The notes below the pieces were generated by a model, which worked only from the letters and a program-made list of their open reading frames with translations, had not been told where the DNA came from and made no database searches. The position numbers were made by a program, and so were the translations under genes. Below are positions 24,301 to 32,874 of a stretch of 64,000 nt of DNA, piece by piece (position 1 is the first letter of the stretch; each line of letters starts with the position of its first letter). The stretch comes from RGEC01 sp964475595 (GTDB lineage Bacteria; Bacteroidota; Bacteroidia; NS11-12g; UBA955). The DNA is taken from the NCBI GenBank assembly GCA_964475595.1, contig CAYYXG010000013.1, positions 11,495-75,494 of the forward strand. The letters are read 5' to 3'.

Positions 24301-25824
24301 AATCGTTATACTCGGTGATGTTGTTCCGGATGGGGCTGGGTTTACCACTATCGTGTTGGTGTTGGTGTATTCTGTGCCAGAGCAACCCGCGCTGGTCACT
24401 TTCACCCGATAATAGGTTGTAGTGTTAAGATTTGTGGCTGTGTATGTTGAGTTTGTGGCGCTTCCGATATCGTTGAACGTCGTGTTGTCGCCGGAATTCT
24501 GCCATTGAATAGCGCCCGTATTGCCCGCTATGGTCAATACTGTGCTGTTCGTGCCCGCAGTTACAGAGTTGCCCCCGCTGATGGTTCCGGCAACCGGAGG
24601 GTTGTTAATGTTGATGGCACCGGAAACTTGGCTCGTTTCGCTTCCTAAACTGCTAGACGCTGCACAATAGTAATATGTTGTGCCGGCTGCTGTTGTAGGG
24701 GGGGTGTAGTTGCTATTGGTTGCCCCCGAAATTATTGTGCCACCAGTGTTGGAAGCTGTAGTGTTGCTATACCACTGATATGTGGGAGATGTGCCACTAA
24801 TTACACATGAAAGGGCTGTTGCTGTGCCATTAATACAAATGTTTTGGGCTGTAGATGATGGTTGTGTTGTAAATAGTGTTGTAATTGTGAATGTTGTAGA
24901 CGCCGTGCATTTGTGCACTTGGTATGTAACTCCATTTGACCCCCCGTTACTACCGTTGCCTAAAAATGAACTTATTACCCCACCTGATGCAAGTGGAGCG
25001 GTTGCTGCATATCTAATAATAACAACACCAGAACCACCATCACCAGACCTTACACTACTTCCACAATTATTTCCTCCCCCACCGCCGCCAAAATTACTAG
25101 CTGCATCTAAGTTTGTTCGCGAAGTAGTTGTTCCTGTACTTCCATTGCCGGCATTGGTCCCCCCGGCCCCCCCTGCTGCGCTGGTAGAATTACCCCCACC
25201 GCCAGAGCCATAAATTTGCGCTGTTCCTGTTATATTTATTGAAATCCCCTGACCCCCATTTTTATTGGTTGAGGCTGCGCCTGCGCCACCGCCACCGCCT
25301 CCTTCTGTTGCTGTAGAAGTTCCTCCGTTGTTGACATATTGGTTGTATGTGCCTGTAATGCCTGTTGGAGCTGTGGCTGATGTTCCTGTACCTCCGGAAC
25401 CATTGTGCCCCCCTCCCCCAGAGCCGCCAGCAAGACCAGGTCCAGTACCACAACCGGCGCCCCCCCCTCCACCATTGGCTTTTATAAAAATTGTTGCCCC
25501 TGCGTTATTAAATTGACTTGCCCCCCCAGAGCTTCCATTTCCACCACAGGTAGATGATGTTAGTGCTTTTCCTGTTGTTGTCTGTGCAACGGTTACCGTG
25601 TAAGAGGCCACTGGAAGTGATGCTCCTTGAATATATACAACTTCACCGCCGCCGCCACCGCCTGGGCCCAAACCTGCGGATGGCTTGTGTGCGCCTCCAG
25701 CCCCTCCCGCCCCTACAACAAGTATATCAACCGTTAGCTGTGCCCTCACTGTTGATGTGGTTAGTAAAATCAAAAAAAATAATGCCTTGATTTTTATTAG
25801 TAAAGTATTATTCGCTTTATTCAT
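21370..25824 (-). CDS. Giant secreted glycine-rich / C-type lectin / Ig-like protein with T9SS type A sorting domain (paralog 1)
   Basis: 1484 residues. Signal peptide to about residue 28 (TTSTVRAQ). Residues ~30-285 are a glycine-rich domain that opens VDILVVGAGGAGG and closes GDGGSGVVIIRYA, the PF21722-type layout. Next come Ig/PKD-like repeats with CINGTATAL and PTYQWYSNTTASNTGGT. Residues ~600-780 are a C-type lectin domain carrying both sugar/Ca motifs, EPN (GEPNNYNTG) and WND (TWNDFPND). More CHU-type Ig-like repeats follow, then a beta-rich domain and, from ~1405, the T9SS tail (VKIYPNPADNNLYV ... LPSGVYAVQIK). It is probably exported across the outer membrane and attached to the surface. 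A near-copy lies directly upstream. Function is not known; glycan binding or adhesion is inferred. Confidence 0.88.
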   Translation of the reverse strand: MNKANNTLLIKIKALFFLILLTTSTVRAQLTVDILVVGAGGAGGAHKPSAGLGPGGGGGGEVVYIQGASLPVASYTVTVAQTTTGKALTSSTCGGNGSSGGASQFNNAGATIFIKANGGGGGAGCGTGPGLAGGSGGGGHNGSGGTGTSATAPTGITGTYNQYVNNGGTSTATEGGGGGGAGAASTNKNGGQGISINITGTAQIYGSGGGGNSTSAAGGAGGTNAGNGSTGTTTSRTNLDAASNFGGGGGGNNCGSSVRSGDGGSGVVIIRYAATAPLASGGVISSFLGNGSNGGSNGVTYQVHKCTASTTFTITTLFTTQPSSTAQNICINGTATALSCVISGTSPTYQWYSNTTASNTGGTIISGATNSNYTPPTTAAGTTYYYCAASSSLGSETSQVSGAININNPPVAGTISGGNSVTAGTNSTVLTIAGNTGAIQWQNSGDNTTFNDIGSATNSTYTATNLNTTTYYRVKVTSAGCSGTEYTNTNTIVVNPAPSGTTSPSITISGATLNVTNNTATAVDPALTMSFSGNLTGFTVTISENYSSGDVLSYTGSLPSGVTTSGFSTQRRSITFTGTTSAANWQTFLRTVTLQTTSATCNPETRKVSFTASTNFYNYFNGHYYEYVSAKKNWTQARDYAASKSFYGRQGYLVVITSAEENAYISQMIGYNTWMGGTDNYKLINAAVGYTKYANQSAAEGKYHWVTGPEKGVNFSNGNHSPSIPAGRYCRWQSGEPNNYNTGFYDNNVGAYGEHYMHIYADRKTWNDFPNDRYFASIIEYGDMPGDNPQGTVEGTRNISVNVPATGSVTGGGGTVCSGTNSTTLTLSGNAGGSTVARWESSPDNFLETSTSISNTSTSYTATNLIQTTFFRAVVVNNTCTTVTSPVKITVVELNAGDVIATTNQVCAGQSVKLTLSGLVGTVQKWQTTTNTSGGSFTDISNTTTSLTRTVSTAGNHYFRAVVNTAACTTSDVYSDWYTVVATVGATPTGGEVTSQAHCSVNNSGTLNLSGATGGTFTWQYSTDNGTTWTNTAITAESYNYANIAQNTLFRVQVSNGCNTAYSSNGSVTIYGTNKCQWIGGTSTDWGTKANWCNDAIAENGSDFDISPDATYNLVLDRNRTVGTINFNGAAKYIYLGNHKLIVTDILGADTANHIKTDGNGELKTSIPNNDSFTFCVGAGSYNPVTITNKTGSTDDFQVRLIDNVYDRGSTGNPLNTPRIKRTWFIDKIGGPANSGSGIDMAFDWYTPEVSGTINTYRLYHYNGNNWDKLSAGSYATRTRNLKYSGYTGTFSPFSMGDDVVLLPVNWQALSCLREEDQRNRIIWSTGSEIMSDSFVVERGNIAGQFRRIGAIPAAGNSYTPRSYSMIDEQAPVGTAFYRVRQTDILGNSSCSEICEVASASSEEGNVKIYPNPADNNLYVLFAEAEEPGTEIVVTDITGKEVLRRTVNKGRMVLPTGQLPSGVYAVQIKRGANADIMQKIIIQH

Positions 25825-26013
25825 GTGTCAATTTAAAAAAGATTGCTAAAGATGTTTGTTGAATTTGGGTGGTTTTTATACGGCTTTCCTAAAACGGCAA
25901 AGACGTTGGTTGCTGTTTTTATTTGTCGTTTTTGTTTTCTTAATTCTATTGTGATGTTAATTCAAGATTGGCGCCATTGATGAACACGGAGGGGTGTTTG
26001 CCTGTTTCTGTTT

Positions 26014-29000
26014 TTAGTGCTGAATAACCACTTTTTGTGTGTGGGTTGTTCGCCCCGGTGTCTGAATCTGTAGTCCATAAAACCCCGAAGGTAGGTGGCT
26101 GATCTCTATCGCGTTGTTTGCGCCATTGGCTTTAGTTCTCATCACTTCCTTACCCGTTATGTCGGTTAGTTTTATTTCTGAACCCGTTTCTATGCCTTCG
26201 TTGAACGACACATATATGCGGTTGTCGGCCGGGTTGGGATAGATCTTTACCCAGTCATTGCTTGTTTGTGCACTTGTTCCCAACTGGCAAATTTCGCTGT
26301 AGGAGGCGTTGCCCTGCTCGTCCGTCTGTTGAACACGGTAGAACAGCACACCCTCAGGTGCCGTTTTATCCAGCAGGCTATACCTGCGTGGTGTGCTGCT
26401 GTTGCCCGCCGCTTTTATGGATCCAACCTTTATGAATACCCCACCAGGACTAGCCCGTTCTACAAAAAAGCTGTCTGACTGGGTTTCGCTGTTTGTTGAC
26501 CAGTTAACACTCACGGTGTTCTCCGATCCTCTGCTACAGGATATGCTTTGCCAGCTTACCGGTAACAAAACTACATCATCCCCCATTGCAAAAGGCGAAA
26601 AGGATCCCTTATACCCATTATGGGTATAATATGCAGTATCTACAACACTGCTAGATGCTGGAGTGATTTTATCCCAGTTACTGCCATTAAAATGATACAT
26701 CTTGTATGTATTGATGGTGCCACTAATCTCGTTTTTATACCAGTTGAATGTAAAATCCACGCCATCCCCTGAATTAGCGGTGCCATTACCTTTGGTTATT
26801 ATCCACGTTCTTTTAACCCGGGGTGTTGTTAAGGGAACACAACACGTGCCCTGACCAAAAACATCGTCGAGTAGAGACGTTGTAAACGTATCTGTTTGAT
26901 TGGTTTTGTTGGTGATTGTAACCGGGTTGTAGGTGCTTTTTCCTATGGCAAATGTTTTTTGCTCACCATGGCCCAGGCCCATTTTCAAAACCCCGGTTCC
27001 TGTAATTTTTATATGGTTTAAACTGTCATTACCTGATATGTTATTTGCGGTCAGGCTGTAATTCCCTAGTCTAACATATTTAGATCCATATAAAAAATTT
27101 AATTGACCAACCCTTCTGTTTTTGTCTAACAGAATATCATACCGACACGTTGGGCTTACGTCCATGTCGGAACCATTATCTGCTATTACACCAGAACACC
27201 AGTTTTGACCATTGTTCCAATCACCGCTTACTTCCCCTGTAAACAATGTCTTTGTTGTGCCGTATATTGTAATTGAACCGTTTGAACTATACGCGCTTCC
27301 ACAAGCGCCATCGCTAACCAAGACTCGATATAATCGGTTTTGAGAAATGTTTGTATAGTTTAGATAGGTGGTTGTGTTTGATGCGGTAGTCCAATTACTG
27401 CCGTTGTCAGTTGAGTATTCCCAGCTATATGTGCTGCCACCGGAACCAGACAGCACTAGTGTACCACTGTTGTTTATCCCACAATGTGAATTGCTGCTGA
27501 CCTCTCCTCCCACTGGTGTAGATGTCGCTGAAACGGTTACGGTGTATTCGTCGCTGTTTGATGTTGTACCGCAAGAAGCATTGTTAACCACCGCCCTGAA
27601 ATAATAGGTTCCAGCAGCACTAATGGAATAGGTTAATGCCGTGCTGGCGGATGCAGAAATATCTGAAAATCCGCTTCCTGATGTGGTAGAAACCTGCCAT
27701 TTTGTAACAGAACCCGTGCACCCGCTTAAAGATAGTTTTGCTTCTGTGTTTTCGCAGATTGTTGCGTCACTAGACACAATGGTGCCCGCATTGATTGTGG
27801 CGTATGTTATGGTGACTGGCGCAGTATATGTAACGCAAGAACCACTTGATATTACTACCCTGTAATATGTTGTTGCTGATATGTTGGTCGCTGTGTAAGA
27901 GCTACTGGTTGTGTTGATGCTGTTTGTTGTCGCCAAAAAATTATCAGGTGAAGATTCCCATCGCACTACACTATAACCCCCTGAAGCAGAATAGGTTAGT
28001 GCGGTACTGTTCGTAGAGGAACAAACTGAGCCTCCACCCCCGGATATTGTCCCGGTTGCCGCAACAGCAACATTGATGGTTTGTGTTGCCGCCAGGCTGT
28101 TTACTGGATTGTCTCCGGGCATATCTCCATATTCAATGATGCACGCCCTGCCGTTATTTGGAAAATCATTCCACTTACCAGAGTTTCCCCACAGATGTCC
28201 ATAGTCTTCTTGGCCTGGAGTTCCCATGCTCCAAACATCATTGGGTTCGTTATTGCTGTATTGACCGCCAAGGTTCCAGTTTTGGTATATCCCAGAAACG
28301 GCAGATCCGGATTTTTCAGCTGTTGAGGCATTTCCGGTGCGAATCTGAACGCCTTTTTCGGGGCCTGTTATCCAGTGCCACTTGCCTTCTGCTAAACTTT
28401 GAGAACTGTATTTTGTATACCCGACAGCACTATTAATTTGTGAAGCGTTATCACTACACCCTATCCATGTGTCATAGTTTATTAAAGAATAAATAAATGC
28501 ATTTTCGGCGGCAGATGAAACTGTTACTAAATATCCTTTTCTGCCAAAAAAGGACTGTGATTCTGCATATGCTTTTGCTGCTGTCCAAGTTCTTATGGTT
28601 GGACTATATTCATAAAAATGCCCATTAAAATAATTATAGTAGTTGGTGCTTGCGGTAAATGTTACTTGCCGGGTTTCTGGGTTGCAGGTTGCAGATGTGG
28701 TTTTTATTTGAACCCTTCTTAATAAATCCTGCCAGTCTGATGCACTAGCCGTGCCGCTGAAAACAAGGCTTCTGCTAGTTGTGTTGAATGCGGCAGCGGT
28801 AACTCCACTTGGAAGGCTTCCGGTATAGGATAATTCGTCTCCTGTTGTATAATTATTGGTGATTGAAACAGAAAACCCTGTCAATGATCCATTGGATGTA
28901 ACTGTTATTCCAGGGTCTATACTGGTTGCGACATTGTTTGTTACACTCGTGGTGCCTGTTGTGGTTAGGGTTGCCGTTGTTGCCGCCGCTGTTCCGGGCT

Positions 29001-30456
29001 GATATAAAATAGCCACACTCGATGAATAAACAGACGGGCAAGTGCCATTCGTTATTTTTACCCTGTAATACGTCGTTGCTGAGATATTGCTTGCTGTATA
29101 TGTTGTAGCAGTAGAACCCGAAATGTCTGAAAAAGCAGCGTTGTTGCTTGATGATTGCCACTGCACACCTCCCGCGTGTCCGGAAACGGTTAGTGTTGTG
29201 TTGTTTGTTGAAGATGTAACTGTTGTTGCTCCGCTGATGCTGCCGGCTATTGAGCCAACATTAATTGCTCCAGAGACCGAGCTATATGATGATCCGTTGT
29301 TGGTGGTGGTCACATAACAATAATAATACATTCTTCCCTCTTGATTTGTGGGGGGGGTATACGTGTTTGTGGTTGCTCCTGATATTGCAGTTCCTCCTGA
29401 ATTTGAGGGTGTTGTGTTGCTATACCATTGATACGTTGGGCTGTTTCCACTTGCGGTAACAGACAATGGCGTTGCTGTGCCGTTTAAACACACATTCTGC
29501 TCTGAGGAAGATGGATGAGCAGAAATTGCTATTTGTAATAAAAAGCTGCTGCTTCCTGTGGTTGTAAAAGTATGCACTTGATAAACCACTCCATTTGTTC
29601 CGTTAGTGCCGTTTCCTGTATAAGAAGTTATCGTACCGCCGGTCGCCAATGGTGTTGGGCTTGCATATCTGATTATTACAATGCCGGAACCGCCCGCGCC
29701 ACCGCTACCGGAGGCTGATTGTTTAGCACCACCGCCGCCGCCGCCGCCGCCGGTGTTTGCTGTTCCGTTTCCTCCTGTATAGGGGCTAACATTTACGCCG
29801 CCCAATCCGCCGCCGCCCAATCCGCCCGTATATGGCGTAGCGTTGTTTTCATTGCCGCCGCCGCCGCCGCCGCCATAATATTTAGAGACACCGGTAATGC
29901 TATATGCGCTGCCGTCTCCTCCATTACTTCCTGCCGACCCTGTTGTATTCGCTCCAGCGGCTGCTGCACCACCACCTCCCGCACCAAAACCAAAACAACA
30001 TCCATTTCCGTTGTTTTGGTCTCCTCCTTTGTTACCTTGTCCTGATGTGCCGGAGCCTCCAACAGTTCCGTTTGATCCGCCGCCACCAGAGCCTCCGCTT
30101 TTTCCGACATATGTGTTGTCTCCTCCACCGCCGCCACCTAACGCTTCAATCCCATTAAAAATAGATTTACCGCCATTTGCCCCGCCTCCTGCTTGAGTAG
30201 TAGACCCAGCACCGCCACCGCCTACTGTCACACCATATGTTCCTGAATTTAGGCTAACTGATGAATATTTAACCCCACCAGCTCCGCCACCACCACCATG
30301 CCTAAAGCCACCACCACCGCCGCCTGCAACAATCAAATAGTCAACTGTTATCTGACCATAAACTGGAGCCAAAAAAAATGATAATATAGCCGTTAATAAC
30401 CTTTCTTTAACTCTATTAGTGAATCTGTATGCGAGCAACATACCCCAATATTCCAC
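26014..30456 (-). CDS. Giant secreted glycine-rich / C-type lectin / Ig-like protein with T9SS type A sorting domain (paralog 2)
   Basis: 1480 residues with the same domain order as its downstream neighbour. Signal peptide LLTAILSFFLAPVYGQ, glycine-rich domain ~40-275 (VDYLIVAGGGGGG to GGSGIVIIRYA) with two pure (GGC)7 tracts, Ig-like repeats, C-type lectin domain ~605-785 with EPN (NNEPNDVW) and WND (KWNDFPNN), further Ig-like repeats, and the T9SS type A tail from ~1400 (VKIYPNPADNRIYV). The lectin parts of the two proteins look about 60% identical by eye, so this is an older duplication. The first ATG at 30456 is used; a start a few codons later is possible. No terminator is seen between the two genes. 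Confidence 0.87.
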   Translation of the reverse strand: MEYWGMLLAYRFTNRVKERLLTAILSFFLAPVYGQITVDYLIVAGGGGGGFRHGGGGGAGGVKYSSVSLNSGTYGVTVGGGGAGSTTQAGGGANGGKSIFNGIEALGGGGGGDNTYVGKSGGSGGGGSNGTVGGSGTSGQGNKGGDQNNGNGCCFGFGAGGGGAAAAGANTTGSAGSNGGDGSAYSITGVSKYYGGGGGGGNENNATPYTGGLGGGGLGGVNVSPYTGGNGTANTGGGGGGGGAKQSASGSGGAGGSGIVIIRYASPTPLATGGTITSYTGNGTNGTNGVVYQVHTFTTTGSSSFLLQIAISAHPSSSEQNVCLNGTATPLSVTASGNSPTYQWYSNTTPSNSGGTAISGATTNTYTPPTNQEGRMYYYCYVTTTNNGSSYSSVSGAINVGSIAGSISGATTVTSSTNNTTLTVSGHAGGVQWQSSSNNAAFSDISGSTATTYTASNISATTYYRVKITNGTCPSVYSSSVAILYQPGTAAATTATLTTTGTTSVTNNVATSIDPGITVTSNGSLTGFSVSITNNYTTGDELSYTGSLPSGVTAAAFNTTSRSLVFSGTASASDWQDLLRRVQIKTTSATCNPETRQVTFTASTNYYNYFNGHFYEYSPTIRTWTAAKAYAESQSFFGRKGYLVTVSSAAENAFIYSLINYDTWIGCSDNASQINSAVGYTKYSSQSLAEGKWHWITGPEKGVQIRTGNASTAEKSGSAVSGIYQNWNLGGQYSNNEPNDVWSMGTPGQEDYGHLWGNSGKWNDFPNNGRACIIEYGDMPGDNPVNSLAATQTINVAVAATGTISGGGGSVCSSTNSTALTYSASGGYSVVRWESSPDNFLATTNSINTTSSSYTATNISATTYYRVVISSGSCVTYTAPVTITYATINAGTIVSSDATICENTEAKLSLSGCTGSVTKWQVSTTSGSGFSDISASASTALTYSISAAGTYYFRAVVNNASCGTTSNSDEYTVTVSATSTPVGGEVSSNSHCGINNSGTLVLSGSGGSTYSWEYSTDNGSNWTTASNTTTYLNYTNISQNRLYRVLVSDGACGSAYSSNGSITIYGTTKTLFTGEVSGDWNNGQNWCSGVIADNGSDMDVSPTCRYDILLDKNRRVGQLNFLYGSKYVRLGNYSLTANNISGNDSLNHIKITGTGVLKMGLGHGEQKTFAIGKSTYNPVTITNKTNQTDTFTTSLLDDVFGQGTCCVPLTTPRVKRTWIITKGNGTANSGDGVDFTFNWYKNEISGTINTYKMYHFNGSNWDKITPASSSVVDTAYYTHNGYKGSFSPFAMGDDVVLLPVSWQSISCSRGSENTVSVNWSTNSETQSDSFFVERASPGGVFIKVGSIKAAGNSSTPRRYSLLDKTAPEGVLFYRVQQTDEQGNASYSEICQLGTSAQTSNDWVKIYPNPADNRIYVSFNEGIETGSEIKLTDITGKEVMRTKANGANNAIEISHLPSGFYGLQIQTPGRTTHTQKVVIQH
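29732..29752 (-). repeat. Perfect trinucleotide tract coding poly-glycine
   Basis: Seven perfect CCG units on the plus strand, read as glycine codons in paralog 2. Such tracts slip easily in replication. Confidence 0.85.
29854..29874 (-). repeat. Second perfect trinucleotide tract coding poly-glycine
   Basis: Seven perfect GCC units on the plus strand, again glycine codons (GGC) in paralog 2, about 100 nt from the first tract. Confidence 0.85.
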
Positions 30457-30540
30457 CTAATTCACGACAAAACACCGCCTAAACAGCGAAGTATCCCTAT
30501 AACTTTCTTAAAACTATAAGAAAACGGGCTGTTTGATAGA

Positions 30541-31716
30541 TTATAGTCGCTCTTTGATGTATTCCCCCGGCAGCTGTCCCTTCTCTTTTTTGAAGGCGTT
30601 GTAAAAGGTGGTCACGTTTTTAAACCCGCTTTCCATGGCAATGGCTTCTATGGTTTTGGTGCCGCTTTTCAATGGGAGCTGCTTTAAAAAATGCTTCACA
30701 CGGTAGCCATTTACCCAGTCACGAAACCCCTTTCCCATGTGATAATTAAGCACATACGAACAATGGTGAACCGGTATACCCAAGTCTCCACTGAGACTGG
30801 AAATCTGATATTCTGTATTCAAAAAGGGTTGTTTCTTTTCCATCAGTTCTCGCATCGCTTCAATGTAATGCTGCACTTTTTCGTCATCTATGGGTGAACG
30901 GCGCACGGTTTCTTCCACAGGCACCGGCTCCTGCAACTCTTCTATATGCACCGGTTTAGTCCATCGGTCTGAAATGAGCAACTGCCCATACAGCAGGCGT
31001 GGCTCATAAAATAACACCGCAAAGAGTATCATCATCAGAATAATCTGGAATGGAATGATAAACATGTACTGGTTCTGGCCGGTCTCTACGATACTGCCGT
31101 TCTTATACAACACAAGCAACTGTGCTACCAACAACAACTGGTTCACCGTCATGCTGATAACAATAAAATACACCCATTTTTTTTGTATGGTCCAAACAGC
31201 ATCCTTAAAACCGCGTATTAACACAGCCCAGATGGCAATAAGATACCCTATGCTCATAACCCTCCTGAACAGGTGGTGAAAGGAGGTGTCAAGAATGCTA
31301 AATTCCTGGCTGTTAAAAAACTGCCCGTTGTCTGCCATCCGCTGCAATGAGCTAAGGGTAGCTCCCTTGGGGGCAGAAAACCACAAGAAAATATCCGCAA
31401 TAAACAGCGCGGGTATCAAAAAGTGGAGGAAACCCACCGGTTTGAGCCGGTCTTTATCGAAAACAAAACAATAAACATAGATGTAGATACACGCCGGAGA
31501 CAACACCTGCATCACCGTATTAAAAGGGTAAAGCCAATATAGCGTCTCTATATCGTGATTGCGGGTGAGGTAAAACACAAATAGTTGAAAAAACCGCGCA
31601 AGCAGTGCCAGTGAAAAAACCCGGTTAATCAAGGTGTTTCCCTCTTTGTTAAGCGATCCATAAATCGCAAAACACAAAAAAAGCATTCCGCCTCCTGCAA
31701 TAAAAAAGTCTATCAT
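30541..31716 (-). CDS. Membrane-anchored AraC-family transcriptional regulator
   Basis: 391 residues from the ATG at 31716. The frame continues to 31896, but that would overlap the divergent epimerase gene and its promoter. Residues 1-~235 hold several membrane helices (for example FIAGGGMLFLCFAIYGSL, FHLLIP-like and WAVLIRGF regions). After a linker, the C-terminus has an AraC double helix-turn-helix: YQISSLSGDLGI, FRDWVNGYRVKHFLK, and TIEAIAMESGFKNVTTFYNAFKKE. This 7TM-like plus AraC design is common in Bacteroidota. The ligand is unknown. It lies just upstream of the two giant lectin genes on the same strand and may regulate them, but that is only positional inference. Confidence 0.88.
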   Translation of the reverse strand: MIDFFIAGGGMLFLCFAIYGSLNKEGNTLINRVFSLALLARFFQLFVFYLTRNHDIETLYWLYPFNTVMQVLSPACIYIYVYCFVFDKDRLKPVGFLHFLIPALFIADIFLWFSAPKGATLSSLQRMADNGQFFNSQEFSILDTSFHHLFRRVMSIGYLIAIWAVLIRGFKDAVWTIQKKWVYFIVISMTVNQLLLVAQLLVLYKNGSIVETGQNQYMFIIPFQIILMMILFAVLFYEPRLLYGQLLISDRWTKPVHIEELQEPVPVEETVRRSPIDDEKVQHYIEAMRELMEKKQPFLNTEYQISSLSGDLGIPVHHCSYVLNYHMGKGFRDWVNGYRVKHFLKQLPLKSGTKTIEAIAMESGFKNVTTFYNAFKKEKGQLPGEYIKERL

Positions 31717-31781
31717 TCTGCCGTTTGCCTTGTTGTCAAAATTACACCTTTCTCCGCGCATTTGTCTCGAAAATTTGTAGC

Positions 31782-31789
31782 TACCTTTG
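31782..31789 (+). promoter_or_regulatory. -7 box (TACCTTTG) for the epimerase gene
   Basis: Ends 6 nt before the GTG start at 31796. A TTTG lies 17 nt upstream (31761-31764), slightly closer than the usual 19-21 nt. Confidence 0.55.
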
Positions 31790-31795
31790 GGGGTT

Positions 31796-32809
31796 GTGAA
31801 AAGGGCTTTTGTTACCGGTGCTTCGGGCTTTGTTGGTGCCCACCTGGTGTATAGGTTGCTTGAAAAAAAGTATGCGGTAACGGCGTTGGTTCGCACATTA
31901 GGCGCCCTCGATGCGTTTCATGCGCTATCTTCTTTCTATCCGGGAGTGTCCACAGACAGCGTTGAATGGGTAATCGGCGATTTGCTTTTGCCGGAAGATT
32001 GGATACCGCACCTTGCTTCCGCAGAGGTGGTTTTTCATGCTGCGGCCCTGGTTTCTTTCTCCGCCAAAGACCGACACAAATTATTGGAAACCAACGTGAA
32101 GGGAACCGCCCATGTGGTAAACGCCTGCCTTAAACACAACCAAAAACCATTGGTATACGTTTCATCGGTGGCTGCCTTGGGGCGAGCAGAAGCAAATGCG
32201 GAGGTAAATGAACGCTCCCCTTGGGTAACTTCCAGGCATAACACGCATTATGCTGTAAGCAAATATCTGGCAGAGCAAGAAGTTTGGAGGGGGGTTGAAG
32301 AGGGGTTGCCCGCGGCTGTTGTTTGTCCGGGCATTATTCTTGGCCCTTGGAGTAAAAAAACAGGATCAGGACAAATCCCGGCGCTCGTAAAAAAAGGCAT
32401 CCCTTTCTATCCTGTGGGAGAAAATGGTTTTGCCGGCGTGCGTGATGTGGTTAATATGATGTTATTGCTATATGAAGAAGAACAATATGGACGTCGTTTT
32501 CTCTGTGTTGCCAAAAATACATCCTATCAGTATGTGCTAAACCATCTTGCCCAAACCTTCTCTGTTTCTGCTCCCCGATATCCATTAAATGGATTAACCC
32601 TGAAGGGGTTACTCTTTCTTTCCCGTTTGGCAGAAACCCTTGTGCTTCCTTTTCCTTTTCCCTCTCAAGGACTAAAAAGCACCTCGCTTAAAACCCGTTA
32701 TGTTTCTGTCTATGAGCACCTAATTCCCAATATGCAGTATTTACCCCTGGATGATACTCTGGAGGAAACCGCCAAAGCATACAACAATTTTTATGAAAGC
32801 AGTGTCTAA
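31796..32809 (+). CDS. NAD(P)-dependent epimerase/dehydratase (extended SDR)
   Basis: 337 residues from GTG at 31796; a TTG at 31787 lies inside the -7 box. N-terminal Rossmann motif TGASGFVGAHLVYRL, then VIGDLL, VFHAAALVSF, YVSSVAALGRAE, and the catalytic YAVSKYLAEQEVW (Tyr-x3-Lys). PGIILGPW is typical of dihydroflavonol-reductase-like SDRs. The substrate is unknown. Divergent from the AraC regulator; 65 nt upstream of the DUF6089 gene on the same strand. Confidence 0.88.
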   Translation: MKRAFVTGASGFVGAHLVYRLLEKKYAVTALVRTLGALDAFHALSSFYPGVSTDSVEWVIGDLLLPEDWIPHLASAEVVFHAAALVSFSAKDRHKLLETNVKGTAHVVNACLKHNQKPLVYVSSVAALGRAEANAEVNERSPWVTSRHNTHYAVSKYLAEQEVWRGVEEGLPAAVVCPGIILGPWSKKTGSGQIPALVKKGIPFYPVGENGFAGVRDVVNMMLLLYEEEQYGRRFLCVAKNTSYQYVLNHLAQTFSVSAPRYPLNGLTLKGLLFLSRLAETLVLPFPFPSQGLKSTSLKTRYVSVYEHLIPNMQYLPLDDTLEETAKAYNNFYESSV

Positions 32810-32837
32810 AAAAGTATATGGTTCTGTTTTGTAAAGG

Positions 32838-32869
32838 TTTGTCTATTTGTTGGTTTTGTTGTATTTTTG
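32838..32869 (+). promoter_or_regulatory. Promoter of the DUF6089 gene (-33 TTTG, 20-nt spacer, -7 TATTTTTG)
   Basis: TTTG at 32838-32841 and TATTTTTG at 32862-32869. The GTG start at 32875 is 5 nt beyond the box, which rules out the longer frame from 32818 because it would include the promoter. Confidence 0.7.
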
Positions 32870-32874
32870 CTAAA

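Noticed and set aside
25236..25516. Overlapping low-complexity frames on both strands near the glycine-rich head
   Set aside because: The repeats come from glycine codons and yield Pro- and Gly/Gln-rich shadows in other frames; not a CRISPR array (no spacers of constant length).
31716..31896. N-terminal 60-codon extension of the AraC regulator
   Set aside because: It would overlap the divergent epimerase gene and its promoter, and the extension lacks membrane or domain features.
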